DNA from: Adlercreutzia hattorii
GTDB lineage: Bacteria; Actinomycetota; Coriobacteriia; Coriobacteriales; Eggerthellaceae
Length of the DNA: 64,000 nucleotides
NCBI RefSeq assembly: GCF_011405655.1
Contig: NZ_AP022829.1
Location: 1,473,001-1,537,000 of the forward strand
Direction of reading: 5' to 3'
Shown: one piece after another, positions 36,093 to 47,316 of the stretch
Numbering within the stretch: the first letter of the stretch is position 1
Layout: each line of letters opens with the position of its first letter
The notes under the pieces: model-generated
Told to the model about the DNA's origin: nothing
The model's input: only the letters and a program-made list of their open reading frames with translations
Databases searched by the model: none
Made by a program: the position numbers and the translations under genes

Positions 36093-36659
36093 ATGAGACA
36101 CGGAAACCTCTTCGTCGTAAGCGGTCCGTCCGGGACCGGCAAGGGAACTCTCATCGCGCGTCTTCTCGAGGAAGTGCCCGACGCTTGGTTGTCCGTCTCC
36201 GCCACCACAAGGCGCCCTCGTCCCGGTGAGGAGGAGGGCGTCAGCTATTACTTCCTCACGAAGGAGGAGTTCTTAAGCCTGGCGGAGGAGGGCGGCTTTC
36301 TGGAATGGGCCGAGTACTCCGGCAACTGCTACGGCACCCCGCGCGTCTCGGTGGAGCGCGAGATGGCGGCGGGACGCCAGGTCATCCTCGAGATCGAGGT
36401 TCAAGGGGCACTCCAGGTGCGCGAGAAGATGCCCGAGGCGCACCTCGTGTTCATCGAGCCCCCCTCGCTCGAGGAGCTGGAGCGGCGCCTGCGCGGGCGC
36501 GGCACCGAGACCGATGACGTGGTGGATATGCGCATGCGCACCGCTCTGGTGGAACTTTCCCAGAAAATGGAGTATGATTATCGGCTTGTGAACGACGATT
36601 TGGACGAGGCCACTCGCCAGCTCGTCGCTTACGTCAACGAAATCGCCGAGCAACAGTAA
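36093..36659 (+). CDS. gmk: Guanylate kinase
   Basis: Phosphorylates GMP to GDP. The P-loop is VSGPSGTGKGTL near residue 10; the GMP-binding SVSATTRRPRPGEEEGVSYYFL and LEWAEYSGNCYGTP are present. The length of 188 aa is normal. It stands between mihF (24 nt) and rpoZ (15 nt). Confidence 0.96.
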   Translation: MRHGNLFVVSGPSGTGKGTLIARLLEEVPDAWLSVSATTRRPRPGEEEGVSYYFLTKEEFLSLAEEGGFLEWAEYSGNCYGTPRVSVEREMAAGRQVILEIEVQGALQVREKMPEAHLVFIEPPSLEELERRLRGRGTETDDVVDMRMRTALVELSQKMEYDYRLVNDDLDEATRQLVAYVNEIAEQQ

Positions 36660-36674
36660 GAGGATATCCGCCCT

Positions 36675-36935
36675 ATGAGCATTATCGAACCGAAGATCGA
36701 CGTCCTGCTTGACCGCACCGACAACGACCGTTTTCTTCTGTGCGCGCTGGCTTCCAAGCGTGCGCACGACATCAACGACATGATGCGCGGCCAGCGCGAT
36801 CGCGCCATCCAGCTGCAGACGGCCGTGGAAATCGCCCGTGCCGCCGATACGAAGCCCTTGTCCATGGCCTTCAACGAGATCGCCCGTGGCGAGGTTTCGT
36901 ACGATCCTGAGTCGATCGACGTGAAAAACCACTAA
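36675..36935 (+). CDS. rpoZ: RNA polymerase omega subunit
   Basis: An 86-aa protein that stabilises the beta' subunit. The conserved helix RFLLCALASKRAHDINDMMRGQ and the segment KPLSMAFNEIARGEVSY match omega. Co-location with gmk is widely conserved. It is followed without a gap by thiI. Confidence 0.92.
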   Translation: MSIIEPKIDVLLDRTDNDRFLLCALASKRAHDINDMMRGQRDRAIQLQTAVEIARAADTKPLSMAFNEIARGEVSYDPESIDVKNH

Positions 36936-38150
36936 ATGGAAGAGTTCCAGAGAATCATTCTCGTGCATTATCACGAGATCGGGCTCAAGGGACGCAACCG
37001 CGGAGTATTCGAGAAGCGCCTTCAGAAGAACCTGGAGGCGCTTCTTGGCGCGTATCCCGTTGTCACCATCCACCGCATCTCCGGGCGCCTGCTCGTCTTC
37101 TTGCGGGAGGGAACCACGCTTGAGGTAGCGAACCAGTGCACCGATGCCATTCTGGGCGTGCCCGGCGTGGCCCGCGCATCCTGTGGCTTCAAGTGCGATC
37201 TGGACATCGAGGTCATGGGGCGCGCCGCTTGCATCGCCCTGGCCGAGGCGGAGCCCTTCTCCACCTTCAAGGTGTCCGCGCGGCGCAACCACACGGTGTT
37301 CCCCATCGACTCCATGCAGATGAACCGCGACATCGGGGAGGTGCTCTGCGAGCGGTTCCCCGAGAAGCGGGTGCAGATGAAGGGCCAGGACGTCACCGTG
37401 GGCGTCGAGGCCGTGGAGGGCACCGCCTACGTGTACGCGCGGTCTGTCCGCGGGATCGGCGGCCTGCCCGTGGGTTCGTCGGGCAAGGTGGTGTGCCTTC
37501 TGTCCTCGGGCATCGACTCGCCCGTGGCCACCTGGCGCATGGCTCGCCGCGGGGCCGTGCCCATCGGCGTGCACTTCTCGGGACGCCCCCAGACCTCCGA
37601 CGCCTCGGAGTACCTGGTGGACGACATCGCGCACGTGCTCGAGCGCACCGGCTGCATCGGGCGCGTCTACGTGGTGCCCTTCGGCGATTACCAGCGCGAG
37701 ATATCCCTTTCCTGCCCGCCCTCTCTGCGGGTCATCCTGTACCGACGCCTCATGTTCCGCGTGGCCGAGGAGCTGGCGCGGCGCGAGGGGGCCGGCGCGC
37801 TGGTGACCGGGGAGAGCCTGGGGCAGGTGGCCTCGCAGACCCTGGACAACATCCGCGCCACGAACGACGCGGTGGAGCTGCCGGTGCTGCGGCCGCTCAT
37901 CGGCTCAGACAAGCTGGAGATCATCGAGGCGGCGCAAGAGCTGGGCACCTTCGAGATCTCGTCCATGGACGCACCGGACTGCTGCACGCTGTTCATGCCG
38001 CGCAACCCCGAGACCCACGCGAAACTGGAGGCGGTGCGCGAGGCCGAGGCCGCCTTCCCTGTGGAGGAATGGGTGACCGCCCTCGCCGATGCGGCCGAGC
38101 CCCATGACTACGCCTGCCCGGCCTACAAGCCGCCAAAGAAGCGCGAGTAG
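36936..38150 (+). CDS. thiI: tRNA 4-thiouridine synthetase
   Basis: A 404-aa protein that adenylates U8 of tRNA for sulfur insertion, and may also serve thiamine synthesis. An N-terminal ferredoxin-like and THUMP RNA-binding region covers about 1-170. The PP-loop CLLSSGIDSPVATWRM near 187 is the ATP-pyrophosphatase motif, followed by the AANH-type core. There is no C-terminal rhodanese domain, so a separate sulfur carrier must act, as in Bacillus. ATG 36936 directly follows the rpoZ stop. Confidence 0.94.
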   Translation: MEEFQRIILVHYHEIGLKGRNRGVFEKRLQKNLEALLGAYPVVTIHRISGRLLVFLREGTTLEVANQCTDAILGVPGVARASCGFKCDLDIEVMGRAACIALAEAEPFSTFKVSARRNHTVFPIDSMQMNRDIGEVLCERFPEKRVQMKGQDVTVGVEAVEGTAYVYARSVRGIGGLPVGSSGKVVCLLSSGIDSPVATWRMARRGAVPIGVHFSGRPQTSDASEYLVDDIAHVLERTGCIGRVYVVPFGDYQREISLSCPPSLRVILYRRLMFRVAEELARREGAGALVTGESLGQVASQTLDNIRATNDAVELPVLRPLIGSDKLEIIEAAQELGTFEISSMDAPDCCTLFMPRNPETHAKLEAVREAEAAFPVEEWVTALADAAEPHDYACPAYKPPKKRE

Positions 38151-38188
38151 AGCCGTTCCCGTAAGCTCTTCAGCTGCAAATCCTTCGT

Positions 38189-38215
38189 AGGGGCGACCAA
38201 GGTCGCCCCTTTTTG
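38189..38215 (+). terminator. Terminator after mihF-gmk-rpoZ-thiI (palindrome family C)
   Basis: GGGGCGACC and GGTCGCCCC pair around AA and run into CTTTTT. The same stem occurs without a T-run at 49917-49936, so this terminator may derive from a short dispersed palindrome. Confidence 0.85.
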
Positions 38216-38240
38216 TCATGCGCGCCTTTCCCCCTTGCGA

Positions 38241-38260
38241 GGGCAGACCTCGGTCTGCCC
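38241..38260. repeat. Short palindrome, family C
   Basis: GGGCAGACC-TC-GGTCTGCCC is a perfect 9-bp stem with a 2-nt loop. A near-identical copy lies at 50016-50035. It sits 30 nt after the thiI terminator. Confidence 0.75.
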
Positions 38261-38402
38261 CTGCGGATGGCGCCGAGGAGCGCGGAGGGGACGGAAGCGG
38301 GACGTGATGGGGGTCGGCGCGGGGAACGAATCGGGACATTCCCGCGTCATTTTTACGGTCGTGCGCGCGTATCCTCTTCCCAACTCGGGAGAAGGAGGAG
38401 CC

Positions 38403-39185
38403 ATGGCCTTTCAAGACAGCGCGGAATCGCTCGCGGAGAAACTGCACCTGAGCCGCGTCCCCCGGCCCGTCTTCGCCGCCATCGCCCTTGTCCTGGCGCT
38501 CGTGGTCGCGCTCGCCGTTTTCGCCTTCGCGACGTCGCCCGGCAGCGGCTTCGAGGTGACGGCGGCGAGCGACGAGACGGCGGCGCAGTCGGCGGAAGAT
38601 GCTGGAGAGGAGGAGGCGAGAGCCGATGGGGCGGGCGGCGGCAGCGACACCTCGCCGGCGCCGCCGGCCGCGGACGGGGAGGACGTGGTGCTCCCTGCGG
38701 GAGGCGATGCTACGGCGAGGCGCGTCTGCATCCATGTGGACGGCTGCGTGGCGGCGCCGGGCGTCTACTATTTGGAGGCGGGCAGTCGCGTCATAGACGC
38801 CGTGACGGCGGCAGGAGGAGCCACCGACGAGGCGCGGACCGACGCGGTGAACCTGGCCCAGGAGGTGCAGGACGGTCAGCAGATCGTCATCCCGTCGCGC
38901 GTCGACGATCAGGCGGCATCCTCGGGCGCGGCCGATCGGACGGCATCCTCCAGCTCGCAGGCTTCCGGCGGCCTGTCTCCTTCGGGAGACGACGGCCTCG
39001 TCAACATCAATACGGCCACGGCGGAGGAGCTTGAGACCCTGAAGGGCGTCGGGGCGGCAACGGCGGAGAAGATCATCGCTGATCGCGAGGCGAACGGGCC
39101 GTTTAAGTCCATCGACGATTTGACGCGGGTGTCCGGGATCGGCGAGAAGAAGCTTTCGGCCATGCGAGATCGGCTGTGCCTGTGA
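38403..39185 (+). CDS. comEA: ComEA-like DNA receptor
   Basis: A 260-aa membrane-anchored DNA-binding protein for transformation. One transmembrane helix at about 22-44 (FAAIALVLALVVALAVFAFA), an acidic linker, an SLBB domain (VCIHVDGCVAAPGVYYLEAGSRVIDAV) and a C-terminal helix-hairpin-helix pair (VNINTATAEELETLKGVGAATAEKIIADRE) are in the usual order. RBS GAAGGAGG precedes ATG 38403. It overlaps comEC. Confidence 0.93.
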   Translation: MAFQDSAESLAEKLHLSRVPRPVFAAIALVLALVVALAVFAFATSPGSGFEVTAASDETAAQSAEDAGEEEARADGAGGGSDTSPAPPAADGEDVVLPAGGDATARRVCIHVDGCVAAPGVYYLEAGSRVIDAVTAAGGATDEARTDAVNLAQEVQDGQQIVIPSRVDDQAASSGAADRTASSSSQASGGLSPSGDDGLVNINTATAEELETLKGVGAATAEKIIADREANGPFKSIDDLTRVSGIGEKKLSAMRDRLCL

Positions 39186-41542
39186 GGGGCGAGACCGACA
39201 GCCGGCCGCCGCGCCCCTCCCTGCCGCCTTTGCTCGTGGCGGGGCTCGTTCTGTGGGCGACGACGGCGCTGCTCTGGCCGCCCTTGCGCCTTGTTCCTGC
39301 TCAAATTCTCCCTGTCGCGGGAACGACCGCCCTCGGCCTTGCGACACTGCTCGCCCCTCGCATCTTGCGAGGGGTCCGAGCCGGCGGTGTCCCGCTCGGG
39401 GTTCTGGCAGCGCTCGCCGTGCTGGCCTCCGTGGCTCTCTGCGCTTTCTGGGGCGGTGCCCTTCGCGGCTCCATGGCGCTCGCGGATGCCGAAGGGCGCA
39501 GTTCGGATTCGGCGGCCTGGCGCGTCGAGCTCACCGAGGATGCCCGTCGGGGGGACTTCGGCTGGCACGCCGAGGCTCGGCTCTCCTGCGAGGATGGTCG
39601 CACGCTGCGGGCGCGGCTCAACTTGCCCGAGGATGCGGCGCTGCTCCAAGGACAATCGCTGACGGTAGCCGGAGCGCTTCGTCCGCCCTCGGAGACTGCG
39701 GCGGAATACTATTGGGGCGCTGGGCTGGCGGCCTCTCTCACCGTGAGCGGAAGCGATTTCCCCTCAGAGGAGAGATCGCTTGACAGCACCCCTTTCGTCT
39801 CCCTGAGACAACGCGCCTTGGATCTCATCGACGCGCACGGGGGAGGCAACGCACCGCTTCTTCAGGCTCTTGTGTGCGGTTGGCGGCCGGCCATCGAGGA
39901 ATCGGGGCTCTACGATTGCTTCAAGGCCGTGGGGCTGGCCCATCTCGTGGCGGTATCGGGGGCGCACCTCTCCATCGTGTCCCTGTTCGTAGCGGGAGGA
40001 CTGAGGCTGCTGAGATGCGGACGCCGGGCAACTGCGCTGACGAGCGCCCTGTTCCTCATTGGCTATGTCGCCTTCACCGGGATGCCCGTCTCAGCGCTGC
40101 GGGCCGCGATCATGGCTGCGACGGGGTTGTTCTCCCTCTGGACCGATCGCCGCAATTCAGCCCTGAGCGCGCTGGGACTGTGCCTTTTGCTCTTCGTCGG
40201 GATCGACCCGTCTGCCGCACTCTCGGTCTCCTTGGCCCTATCGGCCGGATCTACCTTGGGGATCGTTCTGTTCGCCCCGCTGCTGTCCTCGGCCTTCGCA
40301 GGGCATCCGCGTTTGAAGAGGGTCGTGGGCGACCCCATCGCTCTCACCGGCGCCTCAGCCTTGGCGACCCAGCCCTATGCGGCGGCGCTCTTCTCCCAGC
40401 TGCCGCTGCTGTCGCCGCTGGCCAATCTGGTCGCAAGTCCTCTGTTCGCCCTGGCATGCCTTGTCGGATTCGTCGCCGTGCTCGCCGCCTGCCTCGTTCC
40501 CGTCGCCGCGCCGTGGCTCATCGGCGTTGCCAGCACAGCCTGCGCGCCGCTGTCCCTCGTCGTGGATGCCCTCGCGTCGCTTTCGGGCACGTGCCTTCCC
40601 ATCGACGCCGTCCCTTTGGCGGCCGCAGCACTCTCCTGCGGGCTCTGCCTCGCACTGTGGGCCTGGTGGCCGCGAGTGAGCATCAGGGGCCTGACGGCGG
40701 CGGTAACCGGCGCCGCCCTAATCCTCGGTCTGCTTCGTTTTCCCTTCGGCATGGCCCCCGACGCCATCGTCATGCTCGATGTGGGCCAAGGCGATGCCTT
40801 TATCGTGCGCAGCGGCGAAAACGTGCTGCTCATAGACACGGGCAACCAGGATGCCCTGTTGAAGGCCGCCTTGGCCCGCCAGCGGGTGGGGCGCCTCGAC
40901 GCCGTGGCCGTCACCCACAGCGACGACGACCACTGCGGCTCGCTCCCGGTGCTCGGGGATGTGGCGCCGGCTGCGGCGCTCTTGGTGCCCGAGGGCCTTC
41001 CCGCTTGCGGTTGCCGGGCTTGCGCCGAGCTGATGGAGGCAGCGGAGGCGGAGGGACTGGCCGACGACCTCGTCGAGCTCTCCTTGGGTGACACGGTGCG
41101 CTGTGGCCGGTTCTCGCTGACGGTGCTGTGGCCGGAACGTTTGGCCGACGATGGAGGTAACGCCGACAGTCTCTGCCTGCTCGCCTTCTGGGACGGCGAT
41201 GGCGACGGCGCGGCGGAGTGGACGGCCCTGTTCACGGGCGATGCCGAGGCCGAGCAGCTGGGTCAGCTGTCCGACAGGCTGCCAGCCGGCGGTGTGGACG
41301 TGCTGAAAGTGGGGCACCACGGCTCGAAGAAGAGCCTCGATGCCTCTTTGGCCGAGCGGCTCTCGCCCGCTGTGGCGCTCATCGGCGTCGGGGAGCACAA
41401 CCGCTACGGGCATCCGTCCCAGGAGGTGCTCGACCTGCTGGACGCGTCGGGATGCGCCACCTACTGCAGCAACGAGGCGGGGGATGTGGTCGTGGCGTTT
41501 TCCGAAGATACGCTCACGGTTTCCGCGCAAAGGCAGGGGTAG
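39176..41542 (+). CDS. comEC: ComEC/Rec2 DNA uptake channel
   Basis: A 788-aa polytopic membrane protein that moves single-stranded DNA across the membrane. An N-terminal hydrophobic region is followed by an OB-like soluble part, the competence domain (GLAHLVAVSGAHLSIVS near 256) with many membrane spans, and a C-terminal metallo-beta-lactamase domain (MLDVGQGDAFIV, DTGNQ, VTHSDDDHCG, LKVGHHGSKKS) that may degrade the non-transforming strand. It starts at GTG 39176, or possibly GTG 39182, within the comEA end. Confidence 0.93.
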   Translation: MPVRGETDSRPPRPSLPPLLVAGLVLWATTALLWPPLRLVPAQILPVAGTTALGLATLLAPRILRGVRAGGVPLGVLAALAVLASVALCAFWGGALRGSMALADAEGRSSDSAAWRVELTEDARRGDFGWHAEARLSCEDGRTLRARLNLPEDAALLQGQSLTVAGALRPPSETAAEYYWGAGLAASLTVSGSDFPSEERSLDSTPFVSLRQRALDLIDAHGGGNAPLLQALVCGWRPAIEESGLYDCFKAVGLAHLVAVSGAHLSIVSLFVAGGLRLLRCGRRATALTSALFLIGYVAFTGMPVSALRAAIMAATGLFSLWTDRRNSALSALGLCLLLFVGIDPSAALSVSLALSAGSTLGIVLFAPLLSSAFAGHPRLKRVVGDPIALTGASALATQPYAAALFSQLPLLSPLANLVASPLFALACLVGFVAVLAACLVPVAAPWLIGVASTACAPLSLVVDALASLSGTCLPIDAVPLAAAALSCGLCLALWAWWPRVSIRGLTAAVTGAALILGLLRFPFGMAPDAIVMLDVGQGDAFIVRSGENVLLIDTGNQDALLKAALARQRVGRLDAVAVTHSDDDHCGSLPVLGDVAPAAALLVPEGLPACGCRACAELMEAAEAEGLADDLVELSLGDTVRCGRFSLTVLWPERLADDGGNADSLCLLAFWDGDGDGAAEWTALFTGDAEAEQLGQLSDRLPAGGVDVLKVGHHGSKKSLDASLAERLSPAVALIGVGEHNRYGHPSQEVLDLLDASGCATYCSNEAGDVVVAFSEDTLTVSAQRQG

Positions 41543-41568
41543 TGCGGGCGATGGGGTACAATGGGGTT

Positions 41569-42537
41569 ATGAGCGACAGCCAACATACCGATCTCCTTCC
41601 CGCCTATTTGGCCGTGGGAGAGGACGCCCTCAAGCGCGAGGCGGTCATCGCCCGTCTCAAGGCGCGCCTGGGCACGATGGGCGATATGGCCTTCAACTCC
41701 GACGAGTTCGACGGGGAGTCGGCCGAGGGCGCCGCCATCGCCGCGGCCTGCAACACCATGCCCTTCGCCAGCCCCGTGCGTCTCGTCTACGTGCGCAACG
41801 TCGACAAGCTGAAGAAGGTCGACGCCGAGGAGCTCGTCAGTTACCTGGGCACCCCCAGCGCCACCACGGTGCTCGCCTGCGAGGCGGAGAAGCTCGCCAA
41901 GAACACGCGCCTCTACAAGGCGCTCGCCGCCGTAGGTCCCAAGGCCGTCATCGACTGCGCCCCGCCCAAGAGCTGGGAGCTGCCCAAGCGCGTTCGCGCC
42001 ATGGCCTGCACCCACGGCATCACGCTTTCCGAGGGCGCCGCCTCGGCTTTGGTGGAGCTTGTGGGCGAGAACACCGTGCACCTCGACAACGAGCTGAAGA
42101 AGATCGCCCTGGCCCATGGCGCCGGCGACGGGGTGGGGGAGCGCGAGGTGCGCGCGCTCGTTGCCCGTACTTCCGAGGTGAAGCCGTGGGATTTCACAGC
42201 CGCCTTCGCCGAGCGAAACCTCGGAAAGTGTCTCGCCCTCAGATCCAAGATGGAGAGCACCTCGCCCCATGTGCTCATAGCTCTGTGCACCACGCGGCTG
42301 CGCGAGCTCATGGCGGCCCAGTCCATGGCCCGTCGCGGCAACCCGCGCGGTCTCGCCAAGGCCCTCGGCGCGCCCGACTGGCGCGTGAAGAACCACGGCG
42401 CGTGGGCGCGCCAATGGCGTCCCGAGGAGCTGCGCCGAGCGCTCGCCTCTTCTCGCGACGCCGAGCAGGCCATGAAGAGCGGCAGCGATCCCGACGAGGT
42501 CTTCTACCGCTGGCTCGTGGAAACCCTCAAGCGCTAG
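41569..42537 (+). CDS. holA: DNA polymerase III delta subunit
   Basis: A 322-aa clamp-loader subunit. The AAA+-like fold without a functional P-loop, LLPAYLAVGEDALKREAVIARLK at the start, FASPVRLVYVRNVDKLKK (delta signature) and ELVGENTVHLDNELKKIAL are typical. Its place after comEC is conserved in many Gram-positives. ATG 41569 was chosen; an in-frame ATG at 41551 is possible. TACAAT at 41557-41562 would leave a very short leader. Its stop overlaps the convergent MBL gene stop by 4 nt. Confidence 0.92.
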   Translation: MSDSQHTDLLPAYLAVGEDALKREAVIARLKARLGTMGDMAFNSDEFDGESAEGAAIAAACNTMPFASPVRLVYVRNVDKLKKVDAEELVSYLGTPSATTVLACEAEKLAKNTRLYKALAAVGPKAVIDCAPPKSWELPKRVRAMACTHGITLSEGAASALVELVGENTVHLDNELKKIALAHGAGDGVGEREVRALVARTSEVKPWDFTAAFAERNLGKCLALRSKMESTSPHVLIALCTTRLRELMAAQSMARRGNPRGLAKALGAPDWRVKNHGAWARQWRPEELRRALASSRDAEQAMKSGSDPDEVFYRWLVETLKR

Positions 42538-43661
42538 CTAGCCGCCCCCGGCGCCAAGGCCAGGTTCTTGCGGTCGTAGGGCATGCGGAAGTAGTACTCA
42601 TGCCCGCAGATTCCCTGCAGGATGCGGCCCTCGCGCACAAGGTAGATGAGATGCGCCAGCGTCTCGCCCATGGAGAAGTACTTCTGATCGAGCGGCCAGC
42701 TCTTCCAATCGGGGTAGCGCCACGTGGCATGCTGGGAAATCTGAACGATGTCGTCGTGACCGCCGGCCACCAGCTCGTAGATCTCCTCCAAGCGCTTGCG
42801 GTGGTGCTCGATGAGGAAGTCGACCCGCTCGCCCATGCCGGTGAAGGGCTTGCCGTGGGCCGGCAGCACCAGATCGACATCGTAGCCCCTCACTTTCTCA
42901 AGGCTATCCAGGAACTCCGCCAATGCGTTGTAGGCAGAAAACCACGACGATACCGACGGCGTGATGCGCTCCAAAACATGATCGCCGGACAGGAGGATCT
43001 TGTGGGCGGCCTCGTAGAGGCAGATGTGCCAGGGATCGTGGCCCGGCGTCTCGATCACCTCGAACTCGAACTCGCCGAGACTCAGGCGGTCGCCGTCGGC
43101 CAGATACGTCATGGTCGGATAGGTGGAAAGCGGCAGAAGCTCCGCCGACACGTGCAAACGCGGTCCCTCCTCGCCGAAGGTCATGTCTTGCTGCTGCTCG
43201 TAAGTGGCCGCTTGAAGGAGCAGCGGACCATAGACGTTGCCCTCCATCTCCATGAGGTTCTTCACCTCTTGGAAGGAGTGCAGGTTCGCGAGCACCGGCA
43301 TGCCCTCGCGCCAAATGCGGTCGAGGTTGCCCGTGTGGTCGGGATGGGAGTGGGTGAGCAGCACCTGCACCTTGTCCCAGGAACGGCCGAGGGCGGCCAG
43401 GGCATCGCTTAGGGCCTGCTCGCAATCCGGATGGTTGAAGCCCACGTCCACGATGGTGGTGGTGCCGTCGTCGTCCAAAATGAAATAGGAGTTGAGGGCG
43501 TGCAGCGGGTTGTGGGGAAGGGGCACGCGCACCAGGTAGAGGTTGGGGTAGATGAGCACCGGCTTGCCGAATTCGGCGTTGCGGGCCGTCTCCGCCGCCA
43601 GCACCGCACCCTCGTCGGGCGTGATGCGCCCCCGCTCGCGGGCTCCGACCGTCTCTGCCAT
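42534..43661 (-). CDS. MBL-fold metallo-hydrolase
   Basis: A 375-aa metallo-beta-lactamase superfamily protein. THSHPDHTGN (HxHxDH) near 108, the GHDPWHICLY His, SGDHVL with the bridging Asp, and LPAHGKPF complete a binuclear metal site. The C-terminal extra domain IDFLIEHHRKRLEEI-type helix plus GHEYYFRMPY resembles LACTB2-like hydrolases, which act on thioesters or RNA; the substrate is unknown. It lies on the opposite strand from its neighbours. Confidence 0.85.
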   Translation of the reverse strand: MAETVGARERGRITPDEGAVLAAETARNAEFGKPVLIYPNLYLVRVPLPHNPLHALNSYFILDDDGTTTIVDVGFNHPDCEQALSDALAALGRSWDKVQVLLTHSHPDHTGNLDRIWREGMPVLANLHSFQEVKNLMEMEGNVYGPLLLQAATYEQQQDMTFGEEGPRLHVSAELLPLSTYPTMTYLADGDRLSLGEFEFEVIETPGHDPWHICLYEAAHKILLSGDHVLERITPSVSSWFSAYNALAEFLDSLEKVRGYDVDLVLPAHGKPFTGMGERVDFLIEHHRKRLEEIYELVAGGHDDIVQISQHATWRYPDWKSWPLDQKYFSMGETLAHLIYLVREGRILQGICGHEYYFRMPYDRKNLALAPGAAS

Positions 43662-43779
43662 GTTGGCTCCTTCCGCGCTGGGCCCTCATCGGGCGGTTTC
43701 GCGTCTCGTTTTCTATTGTAAATAAAGGATGCGCTCGCGCAACGGAAAACCGCCGTCTTGTAGGCAGGTTGATCCCATG

Positions 43780-43810
43780 AAAAAGCGCCGCCCCAAACGG
43801 GACGGCGCTT
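43780..43810 (-). terminator. Intrinsic terminator after rpsT
   Basis: On the minus strand AAGCGCCGTCCC pairs with GGGGCGGCGCTT around GTTT and runs into TTTTT. It lies 30 nt after the rpsT stop. Confidence 0.88.
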
Positions 43811-43839
43811 CGGATCGCGAAGTCAGCGGAGCGCGCAGG

Positions 43840-44364
43840 CTACTCGGCGGCTTCCTCGGCCGGAGCCTCCTCAGCCTCGGCGGCAGCGGCCTCAGCCTCG
43901 GCCTTGGCGGCTTCCTCGGCCTCCTTGGCCTTGCGCTCGGCGGCCTTCTTCTCCTCCTTCAGCTGCTTCTCGCGGCGCTTCGCCTTCTCCTCGGAAGCGG
44001 CGGCCATGGCGGCCTTGCGGGCGGCCTTGGCCTCGGCCTTCTTGGAGCCGGTCTTCTGCGGCTTCGGCGCCGGCTTCTCGTAAGCGGCGATATCCTCGGC
44101 GGTCACCACGGTGTTGGCCAGGCGCATGATGCCGCTCTTGCGGTTGGCGGCCTGGTTCTTGTGGATGACGCCCTTGGAGGCGGCCTTGTCCATCAGACGG
44201 CAGGCCTCGCAGGCGAAGGCGTAGGCGTCCTTGCCGTTGCCCTCGGCCACGGCGTCCTTGACGTGACGGACGGCGGTCTTCAGCTCGCTCTTGACGGCGC
44301 GGTTGCGCATACGACGCTTCTCGTTGGTGATGATGCGCTTCTTCTGGGACTTGATGTTAGCCAT
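43840..44364 (-). CDS. rpsT: 30S ribosomal protein S20 with long charged C-terminal tail
   Basis: S20 binds 16S rRNA at the base of the 30S body. The first 85 or so residues are canonical ([51 protein letters not shown]). After that runs an extra tail of about 85 residues, Lys/Ala-rich then Glu/Ala-rich ([26 protein letters not shown]), likely one long helix. The total of 174 aa is about twice the usual length. ATG at 44362-44364 with AGAAAGGG upstream was chosen over a longer frame. It is divergent from lepA. Confidence 0.93.
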   Translation of the reverse strand: MANIKSQKKRIITNEKRRMRNRAVKSELKTAVRHVKDAVAEGNGKDAYAFACEACRLMDKAASKGVIHKNQAANRKSGIMRLANTVVTAEDIAAYEKPAPKPQKTGSKKAEAKAARKAAMAAASEEKAKRREKQLKEEKKAAERKAKEAEEAAKAEAEAAAAEAEEAPAEEAAE

Positions 44365-44753
44365 GAATGCTAGCCCTTTCTGGTTCGGTCGTTTCCCATC
44401 TTCGGTGGTATCCAACGACACGAACGCGCGGCGGTATACCCCGCTGCGGGCCATCGTGCGAATCGGAAAGCGGCGGGATTTCTCCGCTTCCTCAGCCCCG
44501 AGACCGAATGCCTCGGAAAGCCGCCAGCAATCGTAATCTTAAAGCGCAGCCACGTCTGCAGATTTGGCGGTGGAATCACCGCGTGCACGTATCGCTGGAT
44601 ACACAATGCGGTAGAATACCAAAGATTCCCGTGAGCGCGGCGAAGAAAGTGGTCTTGCGGCCCCGAATCTTCGCGAGACGCACACATTGGGAGGGGAGAG
44701 GGGCCTCGCGGGCCCGCTCGCCCGGTAAGACCGCCGCCGATAAGAAAGACATT
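44365..44753. other. Divergent intergenic region rpsT / lepA
   Basis: This 389-nt region holds promoters for both directions. On the minus strand TTCGCA and TATACC (18 nt apart, near 44460 and 44433) would drive rpsT. On the plus strand TAGAAT at 44612-44617, in GCGGTAGAATACC, is a candidate lepA -10 without a good -35. No hidden gene was recognised. Confidence 0.4.
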
Positions 44754-46559
<1,806 letters not shown>

Positions 46560-46568
46560 GGGAAAAGC

Positions 46569-47216
46569 CTATCCCTCCAGCAGGTCCTCGCGGACGACGT
46601 TGGTCATCACCTTGGGCTCAAGCTCGGGCGGGTTGATGCCGGCGGCGCGGCCCGCTTCGATGCACTTGAGCATCCAGGCCATGTTGCGGCCGAGCACGCG
46701 CATGGTGTGCAGGCCCTCGCCGTCGCCCTGCGCCTCGCCGGGGTTGCGCCCGTAGGCAATGTTCCAGTAGGAGCTGGACACAATGGGCTGGCAGTTGATC
46801 TGGAAGTACTTGTTGATCTGGTCGGCCGCCTCGATGGCCCCGGCCCGGCGCGCCACAGCGACGCCGGCGGCCGGCTTCATGCGGAAGTTCGTGCCGCCGG
46901 CGTAGAACATGCGGTCCATGAGCGCCCGCAGCGATCCGGCCATACCGGCGTAGTACACCGGCGACCCCACGATGAAGCCATCGCACTCGGCGGCCTTCGC
47001 GATGAGCTCGTTGCAGCAGTCCTCGGCGAACACGCAACGCTTATCGCCGGTCTTGCCGCAAATGCCGCAGGCGATGCACCCGCGGATCTCCTTGTTGCCG
47101 ATCCAGACAAGCTCGGTCTGAACGCCCTCGGCCTCAAGAGCAGCGGCCGCTTCCTCCAGCGCCCGGTTCGTGTTGCCCTTCCAGCGCGGGCTCCCGTTGA
47201 TGAGCAGTACCTTCAC
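46569..47216 (-). CDS. Iron-sulfur flavoprotein, NADPH-dependent FMN reductase-like
   Basis: A 215-aa flavodoxin-like protein. The FMN phosphate loop is INGSPRWKGNTNRAL, with SPVYYAGMAGSLRALMDR following, and the compact CIACGICGKTGDKRC near 48-62 would bind a [4Fe-4S] cluster as in the archaeal/clostridial Isf family. Isf proteins take electrons from ferredoxin and reduce small acceptors. GTG 47214-47216 with AAGAGGAG upstream was chosen over ATG 47261. It lies alone, convergent with lepA. Confidence 0.85.
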   Translation of the reverse strand: MKVLLINGSPRWKGNTNRALEEAAAALEAEGVQTELVWIGNKEIRGCIACGICGKTGDKRCVFAEDCCNELIAKAAECDGFIVGSPVYYAGMAGSLRALMDRMFYAGGTNFRMKPAAGVAVARRAGAIEAADQINKYFQINCQPIVSSSYWNIAYGRNPGEAQGDGEGLHTMRVLGRNMAWMLKCIEAGRAAGINPPELEPKVMTNVVREDLLEG

Positions 47217-47316
47217 GATCGTCTCCTCTTCTTGTGATCTTGCCGCGACCGCGGCGCGCATCCATTAAACTATGCTCATTCTACACCGTTAAACGCAGCA
47301 GTCGAAAGAAGCACCG

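Noticed and set aside
44367-44753. N-terminal extension of LepA through the upstream intergenic region
   Set aside because: The frame is open but LepA always begins close to the [17 protein letters not shown] segment; the upstream part contains promoter-like sequence and no conserved residues.
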